A stretch of DNA of 64,000 nucleotides from G963663735 sp963663735 (GTDB lineage Bacteria > Acidobacteriota > UBA6911 > RPQK01 > JAPXNP01), in NCBI GenBank assembly GCA_963663735.2, contig CAXXHN010000001.1:620001-684000 (forward strand). Reading direction: 5' to 3'. Below the pieces are notes generated by a model, which was not told where the DNA came from, made no database searches, and saw only the letters and a program-made list of their open reading frames with translations. Shown one piece after another: positions 44,529 to 52,178 of the stretch. How positions within the stretch are numbered: position 1 is the first letter of the stretch; every line of letters begins with the position of its first letter. A program made the position numbers and the translations under genes.

Positions 44529-45770
44529 TTATACCTGAGAAAAAATGCCGGATTTCTCCATGTCAGCAATTGCCTGCACATCTTTATCGCCCCTGCCTGA
44601 CAGATTCACAATTACGGTTTCTCCTTCCAGCTCTTTTTGATTCAGGCAAAGGTAGGCGATGGCGTGGGCTGACTCCAGCGCCGGGATAATCCCCTCCAGC
44701 CGGCTCAATAACTTGAATGCCTCCAGGACAGCATCATCCCTGACCGAGGTATAGGACACCCGGTCTCTTTCCATCAGGCATGAATGTTCCGGACCTACTG
44801 ATGGATAATCCAGCCCGGCGGAAATACTGCTGGTATCAGCAACCTGTCCGCCTTCGGTCTGGAGCAGATAGCTATAGGTTCCATGCAGCGTTCCTGGACG
44901 CCCTGACAGGAAACGAGCCGCGTGCTCACCGGTTGCATCACCAGTTCCACCGGCTTCCACTCCGACTATCTTCACTGAAGCGTCATCCAGGAATTCGTAA
45001 AATAAGCCGATGGAATTGCTGCCCCCGCCCACACAGGCCACCAGCCGATCAGGCAATGAGCCTGTGACGGCAAGTATCTGTTCTCGTGCTTCTTCTCCGA
45101 TAATCTTCTGGAAATCCCTTACCATCCTGGGATATGGATGGGCACCTAATGCTGAACCAAGCAGGTAATAGGTATCGTTAACCCTGGTGACCCAGTCCCT
45201 CATTGCTTCATTTATTGCATCCTTCAGGGTTTTACTGCCGGAATTTACTTCAACTACCCTGGCACCAAGCAATTCCATACGATAGACGTTCAAGGATTGC
45301 CTGCGGATATCGGTGGAACCCATGTAGACTTCACAGTCCAGGCCCAGCAGGGCACAAACGGTTGCCGTTGCCACACCATGCTGGCCTGCCCCGGTTTCGG
45401 CGATAATCCTCTTTTTGCCCATCCTCTTTGCCAGCAGCCCCTGGCCCATGGCATTGTTGATTTTATGCGCCCCCGTGTGGCAAAGGTCCTCTCTTTTAAG
45501 GTAGATTTCACTCCCCAGGTGATCAGAAAGCCTTTCAGCAAAATACAATGGGGTTGGCCTCCCTACATACTGTTTGAGCAAGGCATTGAGGTTAGCCTGG
45601 AATTCCTGATCCACGATGGCATCATTATAGGCAGCTTCAAGTTCAGCAAGAGGCTCCATCAGGGTTTCCGGGACAAACCGGCCTCCGTAGGAATCGTAAT
45701 ATCCTTCCGCATCAGGCAGGCTGTCCCGGTAACTAAAATCCTTTTTGTATTCTTTCATCTTTTTATCCAT
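44529..45770 (-). CDS. trpB: Tryptophan synthase beta subunit (TrpB1)
   Basis: PLP enzyme joining indole and serine to make tryptophan; 413 residues. The PLP lysine is in KREDLCHTGAHKINNAMGQG, the phosphate loop in CVGGGSNSIG and the C-terminal NLSGRGDKD marks it as the TrpB1 type, distinct from the TrpB2 relic near glgB. Start ATG at 45770 with no strong ribosome binding site; ATGs slightly downstream are possible. trpC ends 15 bp upstream. Confidence 0.96.
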   Translation of the reverse strand: MDKKMKEYKKDFSYRDSLPDAEGYYDSYGGRFVPETLMEPLAELEAAYNDAIVDQEFQANLNALLKQYVGRPTPLYFAERLSDHLGSEIYLKREDLCHTGAHKINNAMGQGLLAKRMGKKRIIAETGAGQHGVATATVCALLGLDCEVYMGSTDIRRQSLNVYRMELLGARVVEVNSGSKTLKDAINEAMRDWVTRVNDTYYLLGSALGAHPYPRMVRDFQKIIGEEAREQILAVTGSLPDRLVACVGGGSNSIGLFYEFLDDASVKIVGVEAGGTGDATGEHAARFLSGRPGTLHGTYSYLLQTEGGQVADTSSISAGLDYPSVGPEHSCLMERDRVSYTSVRDDAVLEAFKLLSRLEGIIPALESAHAIAYLCLNQKELEGETVIVNLSGRGDKDVQAIADMEKSGIFSQV

Positions 45771-45785
45771 ATCAATTTAGGTTAA

Positions 45786-46595
45786 TTATTTTCCGATTCC
45801 GGATAAAAGAAGGCCCAGCGCCTCTCCCGGATTCAGGGTGTCCATAAAAGCCGAACCTATCAGGAATCCGTCAAAGCCCGCGTCTGACAGCTCCCTTACC
45901 TGGCTCGCGCCAGAAATTCCGCTCTCTGTGACCAGCATGAAACCTTTCTCCCTCTCAAGCCTTCTGGCTATGTCAAAAGAGGTACTAATATCCACCTCAA
46001 ATGTTTTAAGGTCCCTGTTGTTGACTCCTATGATCTCCGCTCCGCAATCCACAACCGTTTCCAACTCTCCAGGCCCGTGGATTTCAACCAACGCTTCCAG
46101 TCCGGCTTCGCGAGTATATTCGAGCAGCTCCCTGAGCTGGGGCCTGGAAAGAACAGCCGCTATCAGGAGTACTGCAGAAGCCCCTTTGACTCTGGCTTCC
46201 AAAACCTGGTACCGATCTATAATGAAATCTTTGCGCAAGAGGGGAACAGACTCTTTATATTCCCTGCTGTCCAGATGCTTTCTGACCCTATCCAGGTATT
46301 CCAGTTTCCCCGCAAAAAAATGTTCATCCGTTAATATGGACAGAGCCGCGGCACCATTGCCGCAATATGATTCTGCAATTTTTTCGGGAGCTTCCTTACA
46401 GGCGAATAATCCATGGCTGGGACTTCTATATTTGACTTCCGCGATTATCCTGGGGCCAGGCTGTGCCAATGAAACTGAAAATGACGGTACGGCCTGTTCA
46501 GTCTTACCGGCAATCTTCTCCAGTTCCAGCAGCGGCAGCGATTCCTTCATCCGTTTTAACTCAATTTTTTTATGGTCAATTATGGTTTTCAGCAT
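45786..46595 (-). CDS. trpC: Indole-3-glycerol-phosphate synthase
   Basis: TIM-barrel enzyme converting CdRP to indole-3-glycerol phosphate; about 269 residues. Motifs are AEVKYRSPSHG, VPLLRKDFI and GVNNRDLKTF, with VTESGI near the end. The ATG at 46595 is used; a GTG at 46604 is also possible, AGGA being 12 and 3 nt upstream respectively. It lies downstream of trpF, not before it as in many operons. Confidence 0.94.
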   Translation of the reverse strand: MLKTIIDHKKIELKRMKESLPLLELEKIAGKTEQAVPSFSVSLAQPGPRIIAEVKYRSPSHGLFACKEAPEKIAESYCGNGAAALSILTDEHFFAGKLEYLDRVRKHLDSREYKESVPLLRKDFIIDRYQVLEARVKGASAVLLIAAVLSRPQLRELLEYTREAGLEALVEIHGPGELETVVDCGAEIIGVNNRDLKTFEVDISTSFDIARRLEREKGFMLVTESGISGASQVRELSDAGFDGFLIGSAFMDTLNPGEALGLLLSGIGK

Positions 46596-46613
46596 AACAA
46601 TCACAAATCCTAA

Positions 46614-47300
46614 CTAAATATTTTCACTCTGTTTCCTCCGGTAAAAAGCAGCAGTCTTCCCCAGAAAATTTTGCAGTTTTTCAGGATCCTTCCTGCCCGG
46701 AGCAGACTCCACTCCGGAGCAGACATCTATTCCGACCGGATTCAGCCTTTCAAGCGCCTCCACAATATTACCGGGATTAAGTCCCCCGGAAAGAATATAG
46801 GGGCGTGCCAGTTGAGACGTTTTTTCCCAGTCAGCAAGCTTTCCCTCTCCCCAGGAAGTATCAATAATAATGTCATATTCCTTAAATACTGGAGCGGTTT
46901 CGGGTGAAACAGCAATCAGCAGCGGACGGTTGGAGTCAGGCACCTGCGTCGCTTTGACTATCCCATGAACCTGGACAACATCAATACATTCCGGAATTCC
47001 AGCTTCATCCAAATCCATGATCCTCTTTCCGGCATTGCCGACAGCTTGATGACTGGAGTCCAGGGAGAGGACACAACCTTGTACTACGACCGCGAATGAC
47101 AAAATGCCGCCTGGAAGCCCGCGAATGATTTCTTCAGCTATGCCAGGATCCAGAAACCTGGGGCTCGGAGGATAAAAATTAAACCCAAGGGCATTCGCTC
47201 CTGCTTCAACTGAAGACAGAGCATCCCTCAAGCAGGTAATCCCGCAGACCTTTATTAATGGCTTGGAGCGGTTATCCAAAAAACTTTTTTTTCTTTCCAT
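46614..47300 (-). CDS. trpF: Phosphoribosylanthranilate isomerase
   Basis: Isomerises phosphoribosylanthranilate to CdRP. The 228-residue TIM barrel carries the catalytic Cys in IKVCGITCLRDAL, the NFYPPSPRF loop, and near the end LSGGLNPGNIVEAL and GIDVCSGVE with the phosphate site. AGGA lies 5 nt upstream of the ATG. It follows trpD by 18 bp. Confidence 0.94.
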   Translation of the reverse strand: MERKKSFLDNRSKPLIKVCGITCLRDALSSVEAGANALGFNFYPPSPRFLDPGIAEEIIRGLPGGILSFAVVVQGCVLSLDSSHQAVGNAGKRIMDLDEAGIPECIDVVQVHGIVKATQVPDSNRPLLIAVSPETAPVFKEYDIIIDTSWGEGKLADWEKTSQLARPYILSGGLNPGNIVEALERLNPVGIDVCSGVESAPGRKDPEKLQNFLGKTAAFYRRKQSENI

Positions 47301-47318
47301 CTTCGTCCTGCCCGGATA

Positions 47319-48329
47319 TCAGTCCTCACTGCCTGTATCTGAATTACTTATTTCTCTGAGGATTTCCAGCTTTCTTCGGGCCATTCCGCTACTGATGGAG
47401 TCCCTGGCTATTTCCAGAGCCTCCTTGATATCAACGGCCCCGGCAAGATGTATGGCGGCCGCCGCATTAAGTGCTGTCATCTCCATGGCTACTCCCTTTT
47501 CCCGGCCCTCCAGTACATCCATTAACAGGGCTGCGTTTTCTGAAGGGGTTCCCCCGGGAGGAAGTTCTCCCTGCAAATATTCAGGATGAAGTTCAAATGT
47601 CTGAACTCTCCCCTCCCTGACTTCAGAAATCCTGTTAGTTGCCAGGGCTGACAACTCATCCAGGCCGTCCCGGCTATGCACAATCCAGGCTCCCCTGGTT
47701 TCCAGGAGGCTCAGTGAGAGGGCTAACTTTTCCGTAATATAGGGGGAATAGACCCCGATTATCTGATACTGGGCTCCTGCCGGATTGGTCAGCGGCCCCA
47801 GCATATTGAAAATTGTCCTGGTTTTAATCTCCCTCCTGACCCCGGCTACCCTTTTCATGGCCGGGTGAAAGAAAGGCGCAAACATAAAACATATGCCGGC
47901 ATCCCGGAGTGAAGTTGCGGCCAGTTCCGGAGACCTGCAGAGTTTTACCCCCAGTTCCTGGAAAATGTCAGCGCTCCCTGAAGTCGAAGTTATGGCCTTG
48001 TTTCCATGTTTTGCCACGGGGATGCCGGCGCCTGAGATGACAAACGCGGCGGCTGTGGAAATGTTAAACGAGGATTTTCCTCCTCCTGTGCCGGCCGTAT
48101 CCACTACATTGTCGTCGGAATTGGGGACAACTATGGCTGATTTCCTCATTTCTTTGGCGAAACCGACAATCTCAGAAACAGCTTCACCTTTATCAGCCAT
48201 AGCGATCAGGAAATCTTTTATATCCTGATCCTCAACTTCCTCGTGCAGGATATAGCGCAGCGCCCTCTGGGCAGTAAATTCTGATAAATCCTCATTTTGC
48301 CTTATCTGTCTAGTTAATTCCTGTAACAT
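47319..48329 (-). CDS. trpD: Anthranilate phosphoribosyltransferase
   Basis: Transfers phosphoribose from PRPP to anthranilate; 336 residues. The PRPP-binding motif DTAGTGGGKSSFNIST and the KHGNKAITSTSGSADIFQ stretch are typical, as is NMLGPLTNPAGA. GAGGAA lies 7 nt upstream of the ATG. The start overlaps the trpG end by 16 bp, which indicates coupling. Confidence 0.95.
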   Translation of the reverse strand: MLQELTRQIRQNEDLSEFTAQRALRYILHEEVEDQDIKDFLIAMADKGEAVSEIVGFAKEMRKSAIVVPNSDDNVVDTAGTGGGKSSFNISTAAAFVISGAGIPVAKHGNKAITSTSGSADIFQELGVKLCRSPELAATSLRDAGICFMFAPFFHPAMKRVAGVRREIKTRTIFNMLGPLTNPAGAQYQIIGVYSPYITEKLALSLSLLETRGAWIVHSRDGLDELSALATNRISEVREGRVQTFELHPEYLQGELPPGGTPSENAALLMDVLEGREKGVAMEMTALNAAAAIHLAGAVDIKEALEIARDSISSGMARRKLEILREISNSDTGSED

Positions 48330-48892
48330 AAAAAATTCCTCAGTAACTGCTTTCCACAGTCTGTTGCTATTGATTCCGGGTGAAACTGCACACCAAACAC
48401 AGGGAAATCAACATGCCTGATCCCCATTAATATTTGGTCCTCAGTCCAAGCCTCGACCAGCAGGTCTTTGGGGAGAGTTTTCGGGTCAACCACCAGGGAA
48501 TGATACCTGGCTGCTTTGAAGGGCTGTTCCAGACCAAGAAAAAGGCCCTTCTCATGGTGGTATATCATGGAGGTTTTGCCATGCATCAGGCTGGGAGCCG
48601 AAATCACATCTCCTCCGAATGCCTCCCCGATAGCCTGGTGGCCAAGGCACACTCCCAGGATCGGAATATCAGGACCCAGAATCCTGATAACATCAACTGA
48701 AATGCCAGCACTGGAGGGCACTCCGGGTCCGGGGGATATCACAATCCGGTCTGGGCCCATCTCCCTTATTTCAGGAACCGTAATCTTGTCATTTCTTACC
48801 ACGGTCAGGTCAGCACCCAATTCTCCCAGGTACTGGACCAGGTTGTAGGTGAAACTGTCATAGTTATCTATTACCAGCAGCTTTTTATCCAT
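48314..48892 (-). CDS. trpG: Anthranilate synthase glutamine amidotransferase subunit
   Basis: Class I glutamine amidotransferase supplying ammonia to TrpE; 192 residues. The nucleophile Cys is in ILGVCLGHQAIGE and the His/Glu pair in FGVQFHPESI; the SPGPG loop precedes. It is separate from TrpD, not fused. It follows trpE by 5 bp. Confidence 0.95.
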   Translation of the reverse strand: MDKKLLVIDNYDSFTYNLVQYLGELGADLTVVRNDKITVPEIREMGPDRIVISPGPGVPSSAGISVDVIRILGPDIPILGVCLGHQAIGEAFGGDVISAPSLMHGKTSMIYHHEKGLFLGLEQPFKAARYHSLVVDPKTLPKDLLVEAWTEDQILMGIRHVDFPVFGVQFHPESIATDCGKQLLRNFLCYRN

Positions 48893-48897
48893 TATTT

Positions 48898-50292
48898 TTA
48901 AAATCCTCTTCTGCTGTTTAACTTATCCATGGAGTTAAACCGTCCAGCCATGGAAAGGGCCTGATTCAGCACGCTTGCCTTATTGAGGCATTCCAGGTTC
49001 TCCTTTTCCGGGACTGAATCTGCCACAATGCCAGCGCCTGCCCGAAAATTGGCCATGCCGTCCTTCATCATTATGGTACGGATAGAGATGCAGGTATCCA
49101 GATTGCCCGCATAGTCAATGTATCCGGCGGCTCCAGCATAAAATCCCCTGGGGCTTTTCTCCAGTTCCTGGATAATTTCCATCGACCTGATCTTGGGTGC
49201 ACCTGTCACAGTTCCGGCCGGGAAACAGGAACATAGAGCATCAAAACGATCCTTGTCCGGGCGGAGTCGGCCCCGGAGTGAACTGACCAGGTGCATGACA
49301 TGGGAGTAACGTTCCAACCTCATGAATTCTTCCACTTTAACCTGCCCATATTCACTGATTCGTCCCAGGTCATTTCTTCCCAGATCCACCAGCATTAAAT
49401 GCTCCGCCTTTTCTTTTTCATCATCCAAAAGCTCCGAGGCCATAAACTCATCCTCGGCCCTGTCCACCCCTCTTCTCCTGGTGCCGGCAATCGGGCGGTA
49501 TTCAAGATCATTGCCCTGCACCTGGACCAGCATTTCCGGTGAGGCTCCAGCCAGACATAAAGAGCCCTGCTTGAGAAAAAACATGTAGGGGGAAGGATTG
49601 AGATAGCGGAGTATCCTGTAAACATTAAAAGGATCGCCGCTGTATTCCCTGGCGAAGGCCTGCGAAAGAACAACCTGGAACACATCTCCTGCAAAGATGT
49701 ACTCTTTGGCTCTACGGACAGCCTCGCCAAACTCTTCGGGAGTAAAATCCGAATATTCCTGGAGCTCCCTGAGCCCACCCTCCCTGCTATGGTTTAGAAC
49801 GGACTCCAGTTCATCACTGGTCAGGAGAAAATTCAAAAATCCTGGGCCATTGCCTGGAGATAACAACTTATCAGTCACCTCCTGAACCTTGACGCTGCTG
49901 ATATGTGACATCACGATGATCCTGTGCCTCAAGTGGTCAAAAGCCAGGATAGTTGGATAAAAATCCATCTGCGCGGAAGCGAATTCTGTTGATAATCCAT
50001 TGATTTTTTCAAATTCATGGATCATCTCGTAATTAAAAAACCCCACTGCTCCGCCAGTGAAAGGTGGCAAATCAAGGGGTGCCTTCTGATCCTTCCTGAA
50101 TTCCGCTTTCAATTCGAGGAGTGAACCGGTGAAGCTACCCTCAGGATCCACGCCTATAAACGAATACCTCCCCTGCCTTTCCCCCTTTTCCACTGACTCC
50201 AGGAGGAATGCCCGCTCAGAGCCAGAAGAGACCCTCTGGTAAACAGATACCGGGGTCAGGGTATCAGCCATAATAACCTTGCTGTAAATCAT
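48898..50292 (-). CDS. trpE: Anthranilate synthase component I
   Basis: Converts chorismate and ammonia to anthranilate; 464 residues. The LLESVEKGERQGRYSFIG segment contains the tryptophan feedback site, and the chorismate core shows PAGTVTGAPKIRSMEI and GAGIVADSVPEKE. First gene of the trp operon, with AAGGA upstream of the ATG. The order trpE-G-D-F-C-B-A differs from the common E-G-D-C-F-B-A by the swap of C and F. Confidence 0.96.
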   Translation of the reverse strand: MIYSKVIMADTLTPVSVYQRVSSGSERAFLLESVEKGERQGRYSFIGVDPEGSFTGSLLELKAEFRKDQKAPLDLPPFTGGAVGFFNYEMIHEFEKINGLSTEFASAQMDFYPTILAFDHLRHRIIVMSHISSVKVQEVTDKLLSPGNGPGFLNFLLTSDELESVLNHSREGGLRELQEYSDFTPEEFGEAVRRAKEYIFAGDVFQVVLSQAFAREYSGDPFNVYRILRYLNPSPYMFFLKQGSLCLAGASPEMLVQVQGNDLEYRPIAGTRRRGVDRAEDEFMASELLDDEKEKAEHLMLVDLGRNDLGRISEYGQVKVEEFMRLERYSHVMHLVSSLRGRLRPDKDRFDALCSCFPAGTVTGAPKIRSMEIIQELEKSPRGFYAGAAGYIDYAGNLDTCISIRTIMMKDGMANFRAGAGIVADSVPEKENLECLNKASVLNQALSMAGRFNSMDKLNSRRGF

Positions 50293-50751
50293 CTCTCAAT
50301 ATCCTTTTCGCTGTTCTTCCGGGGTATCAAACCCGGAGAAGCCGAAAATAATCTTCCGGCAGGGTCCAGTCAATATTGTTTCCGGCTGTAAACCCCAGGA
50401 GGGCCCTTTTCCGAAAACAAAAAATTGAATTAAAGAGACAATTGCACCGACTTGGTGTTTGTGGTTGGTAAACCGAAGGCAAAAAAAAATCGAAGAGAAC
50501 TGTTCGTTATCTCCGATCTTATATCTGTCCAGTTTTTAATTCAGGTCAGGATCGACAGTCCTCCGGCTTGCTATGTATTAACTACGCCACCAATGCCGGA
50601 GAATTGTTTCACTTTTCATAATCTTCGAAGGAGATTCTAGCACATTTTTCAAAAATAACATCCCTTTTTTTAAAAAAATATTTTCTTTCCGGCTAAATCT
50701 CATATTTTCGTTGGTTAGCTAGCATTTATCACCTAATCAATCTTTTAATTG
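50293..50751. other. Leader and upstream region of the trp operon
   Basis: About 460 bp between trpE and the divergent Rrf2 promoter. Two inverted repeats are seen: TCCGGG / CCCGGA (50318-50337), near the trpE ribosome binding site, and CTCCGGC / GCCGGAG with a 27-nt loop (50561-50601). No trp-codon-rich leader peptide, T-box motif or T-run terminator was recognised, so attenuation is not shown. Confidence 0.4.
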
Positions 50752-50780
50752 TTGATTTTTCCATTTCGATTTCCTACTAT
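50752..50780 (+). promoter_or_regulatory. Sigma-70 promoter of the Rrf2 sulfur operon
   Basis: TTGATT (50752-50757) and TACTAT (50775-50780) are separated by 17 bp. Transcription would start about 8 nt before the ATG at 50795, giving a nearly leaderless message. Confidence 0.55.
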
Positions 50781-50794
50781 TTTAATAGGAAATC
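50768..50794. promoter_or_regulatory. Palindromic operator overlapping the -10 box and start of the Rrf2 gene
   Basis: GATTTCCTA-N9-TAGGAAATC is a perfect 9-bp inverted repeat that covers the -10 hexamer and ends directly at the start codon. AGGAA within it may also be the ribosome binding site. This is the expected position for autorepression by an Rrf2 dimer. Confidence 0.65.
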
Positions 50795-51232
50795 ATGAAG
50801 TTAACCACACGAAGTGAATACGCGCTTCTGGCTGTAGTCTATATCGCCAGAGAACAGGATCGGGGCCCGGTCAGTATTAAAACCATTCACAAACATTACA
50901 GGCTTTCCATGAAATATCTGGAAAACCTGGTACAGACTCTAAAAAAAGGGCATATCCTGAAGGCAAAAAGAGGTTCGGGAGGGGGATATACCCTGGCCAG
51001 AGACCCTGGCACAATATCCGTAGCTGAAATAATCAGGCTGATGGATGGCCCGCTGGCACCAACCGAGGCAGCCAGTACCTATTTCTTCTCCCATACCCCC
51101 CTCGAAGCAGAAAATGAAGTTTTGCAGGTATTCCGGGAAGTAAGGGACATGATAAGCAATTACCTGGAAAACACCAGTATCGGGTTTTTCCTGCAAAACG
51201 AAGATTCCGAATCCAGCTTTAGGAATAAATGA
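50795..51232 (+). CDS. Rrf2-family transcriptional regulator (CymR-like)
   Basis: A 145-residue winged-helix regulator. The Rrf2 start MKLTTRSEYALLAVVYIA is typical, followed by the RGSGGGYTLAR wing. The three-Cys cluster motif of IscR/NsrR is absent; no Cys is found, which suggests a ligand- or partner-sensing type such as CymR, the cysteine metabolism repressor. It overlaps the TauE/SafE permease gene by 4 bp and is followed by the sulfate-activating enzyme gene, so it likely controls sulfur assimilation. The upstream palindrome suggests autoregulation. Confidence 0.85.
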   Translation: MKLTTRSEYALLAVVYIAREQDRGPVSIKTIHKHYRLSMKYLENLVQTLKKGHILKAKRGSGGGYTLARDPGTISVAEIIRLMDGPLAPTEAASTYFFSHTPLEAENEVLQVFREVRDMISNYLENTSIGFFLQNEDSESSFRNK

Positions 51233-52068
51233 TGGAAATAAACCTCCCCGGCATTTTTGCCCTGATAATGGTCATTGCTTTTTTTGCGGAATATGTAGAT
51301 TCATCGCTGGGCATGGGTTATGGGACAACCCTGACGCCTGTATTGCTTCTCCTTGGATATGAGCCAATGCAGATTGTTCCTGCTGTGCTGCTGTCTGAGC
51401 TGATCACCGGGCTGTTGGCCGGTATCCTGCACCATAACCTGGGGAATGCGGAACTGCTGCCGAGTAATTTTTCGTTCCTTAAAATTACTGCCTCCGTGAA
51501 AAAAAATGGAATCAAGGCAAGCTTCCTCCAGAACTGCCCTATACACCTAAAAATCGCACTGATAATATCTTCCTGCAGCATCCTCGGTACGTTGGCAGCT
51601 GTACTGCTGGCGGTGAATATCCCCGCTTTGTGGCTCAAGTTATATATTGGAGTGATGGTCCTGGCAATCGGAGTAGTCATCCTTCTCTCCGGCAGGACAA
51701 ACCAGGGGTTTTCATGGAGCAGGATCACCGCCCTGGGATTGGTTGCTTCCTTTAATAAAGGCCTGAGCGGAGGTGGATATGGTCCAGTAGTCACCGGAGG
51801 ACAGATCCTGGCAGGAGTTGAAGGCAAGAGCGCGGTCGCCATTACCTCTCTCTCCGAAGGCCTTACCTGCCTGGTGGGGGTAATCCTCTACTGCCTGACC
51901 AGGGGCAGCGTTGACTGGACCTTGGCTCCCTGGTTGGCAGTCGGCTCTGTACTTTCTGTTCCGTTTGCCGCCCTGACAGTAAAACATATAAAAACTGATT
52001 ATCTGAAGTGGTTTATTGGAGCAGCAACCCTCCTGCTGGGAACCGCAACCCTGATCCAAGCTATTTAG
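51229..52068 (+). CDS. Sulfite exporter TauE/SafE family permease
   Basis: A 279-residue membrane protein with about eight helices, TauE/SafE type. The N-terminal FAEYVDSSLGMGYGTTLTP and the repeated SGGGYGPVVTGGQIL are the duplicated conserved motifs of the family. Members carry sulfite, sulfoacetate or related anions. The gene overlaps the Rrf2 stop by 4 bp; co-transcription with it and with the sulfate adenylyltransferase gene is likely, so sulfate uptake or sulfite export is a fair guess. Confidence 0.87.
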   Translation: MMEINLPGIFALIMVIAFFAEYVDSSLGMGYGTTLTPVLLLLGYEPMQIVPAVLLSELITGLLAGILHHNLGNAELLPSNFSFLKITASVKKNGIKASFLQNCPIHLKIALIISSCSILGTLAAVLLAVNIPALWLKLYIGVMVLAIGVVILLSGRTNQGFSWSRITALGLVASFNKGLSGGGYGPVVTGGQILAGVEGKSAVAITSLSEGLTCLVGVILYCLTRGSVDWTLAPWLAVGSVLSVPFAALTVKHIKTDYLKWFIGAATLLLGTATLIQAI

Positions 52069-52178
52069 CGGTCAAATATGATATAAACTGGGCTGATCAA
52101 TAGAAACTTACTATAACTGGTTTTCGGCTGGATCCAGAAGCCTTTCGCCCATATCCCCAAAACCAGGAAAACAAATTA

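Noticed and set aside
45838..46617. 259-codon plus-strand frame over trpC
   Set aside because: Antisense shadow of a conserved enzyme with all motifs present on the minus strand.
50551..50601. Possible tRNA-like sequence upstream of trpE
   Set aside because: A CTCCGGC/GCCGGAG stem is present but no cloverleaf with anticodon and T arm could be drawn.
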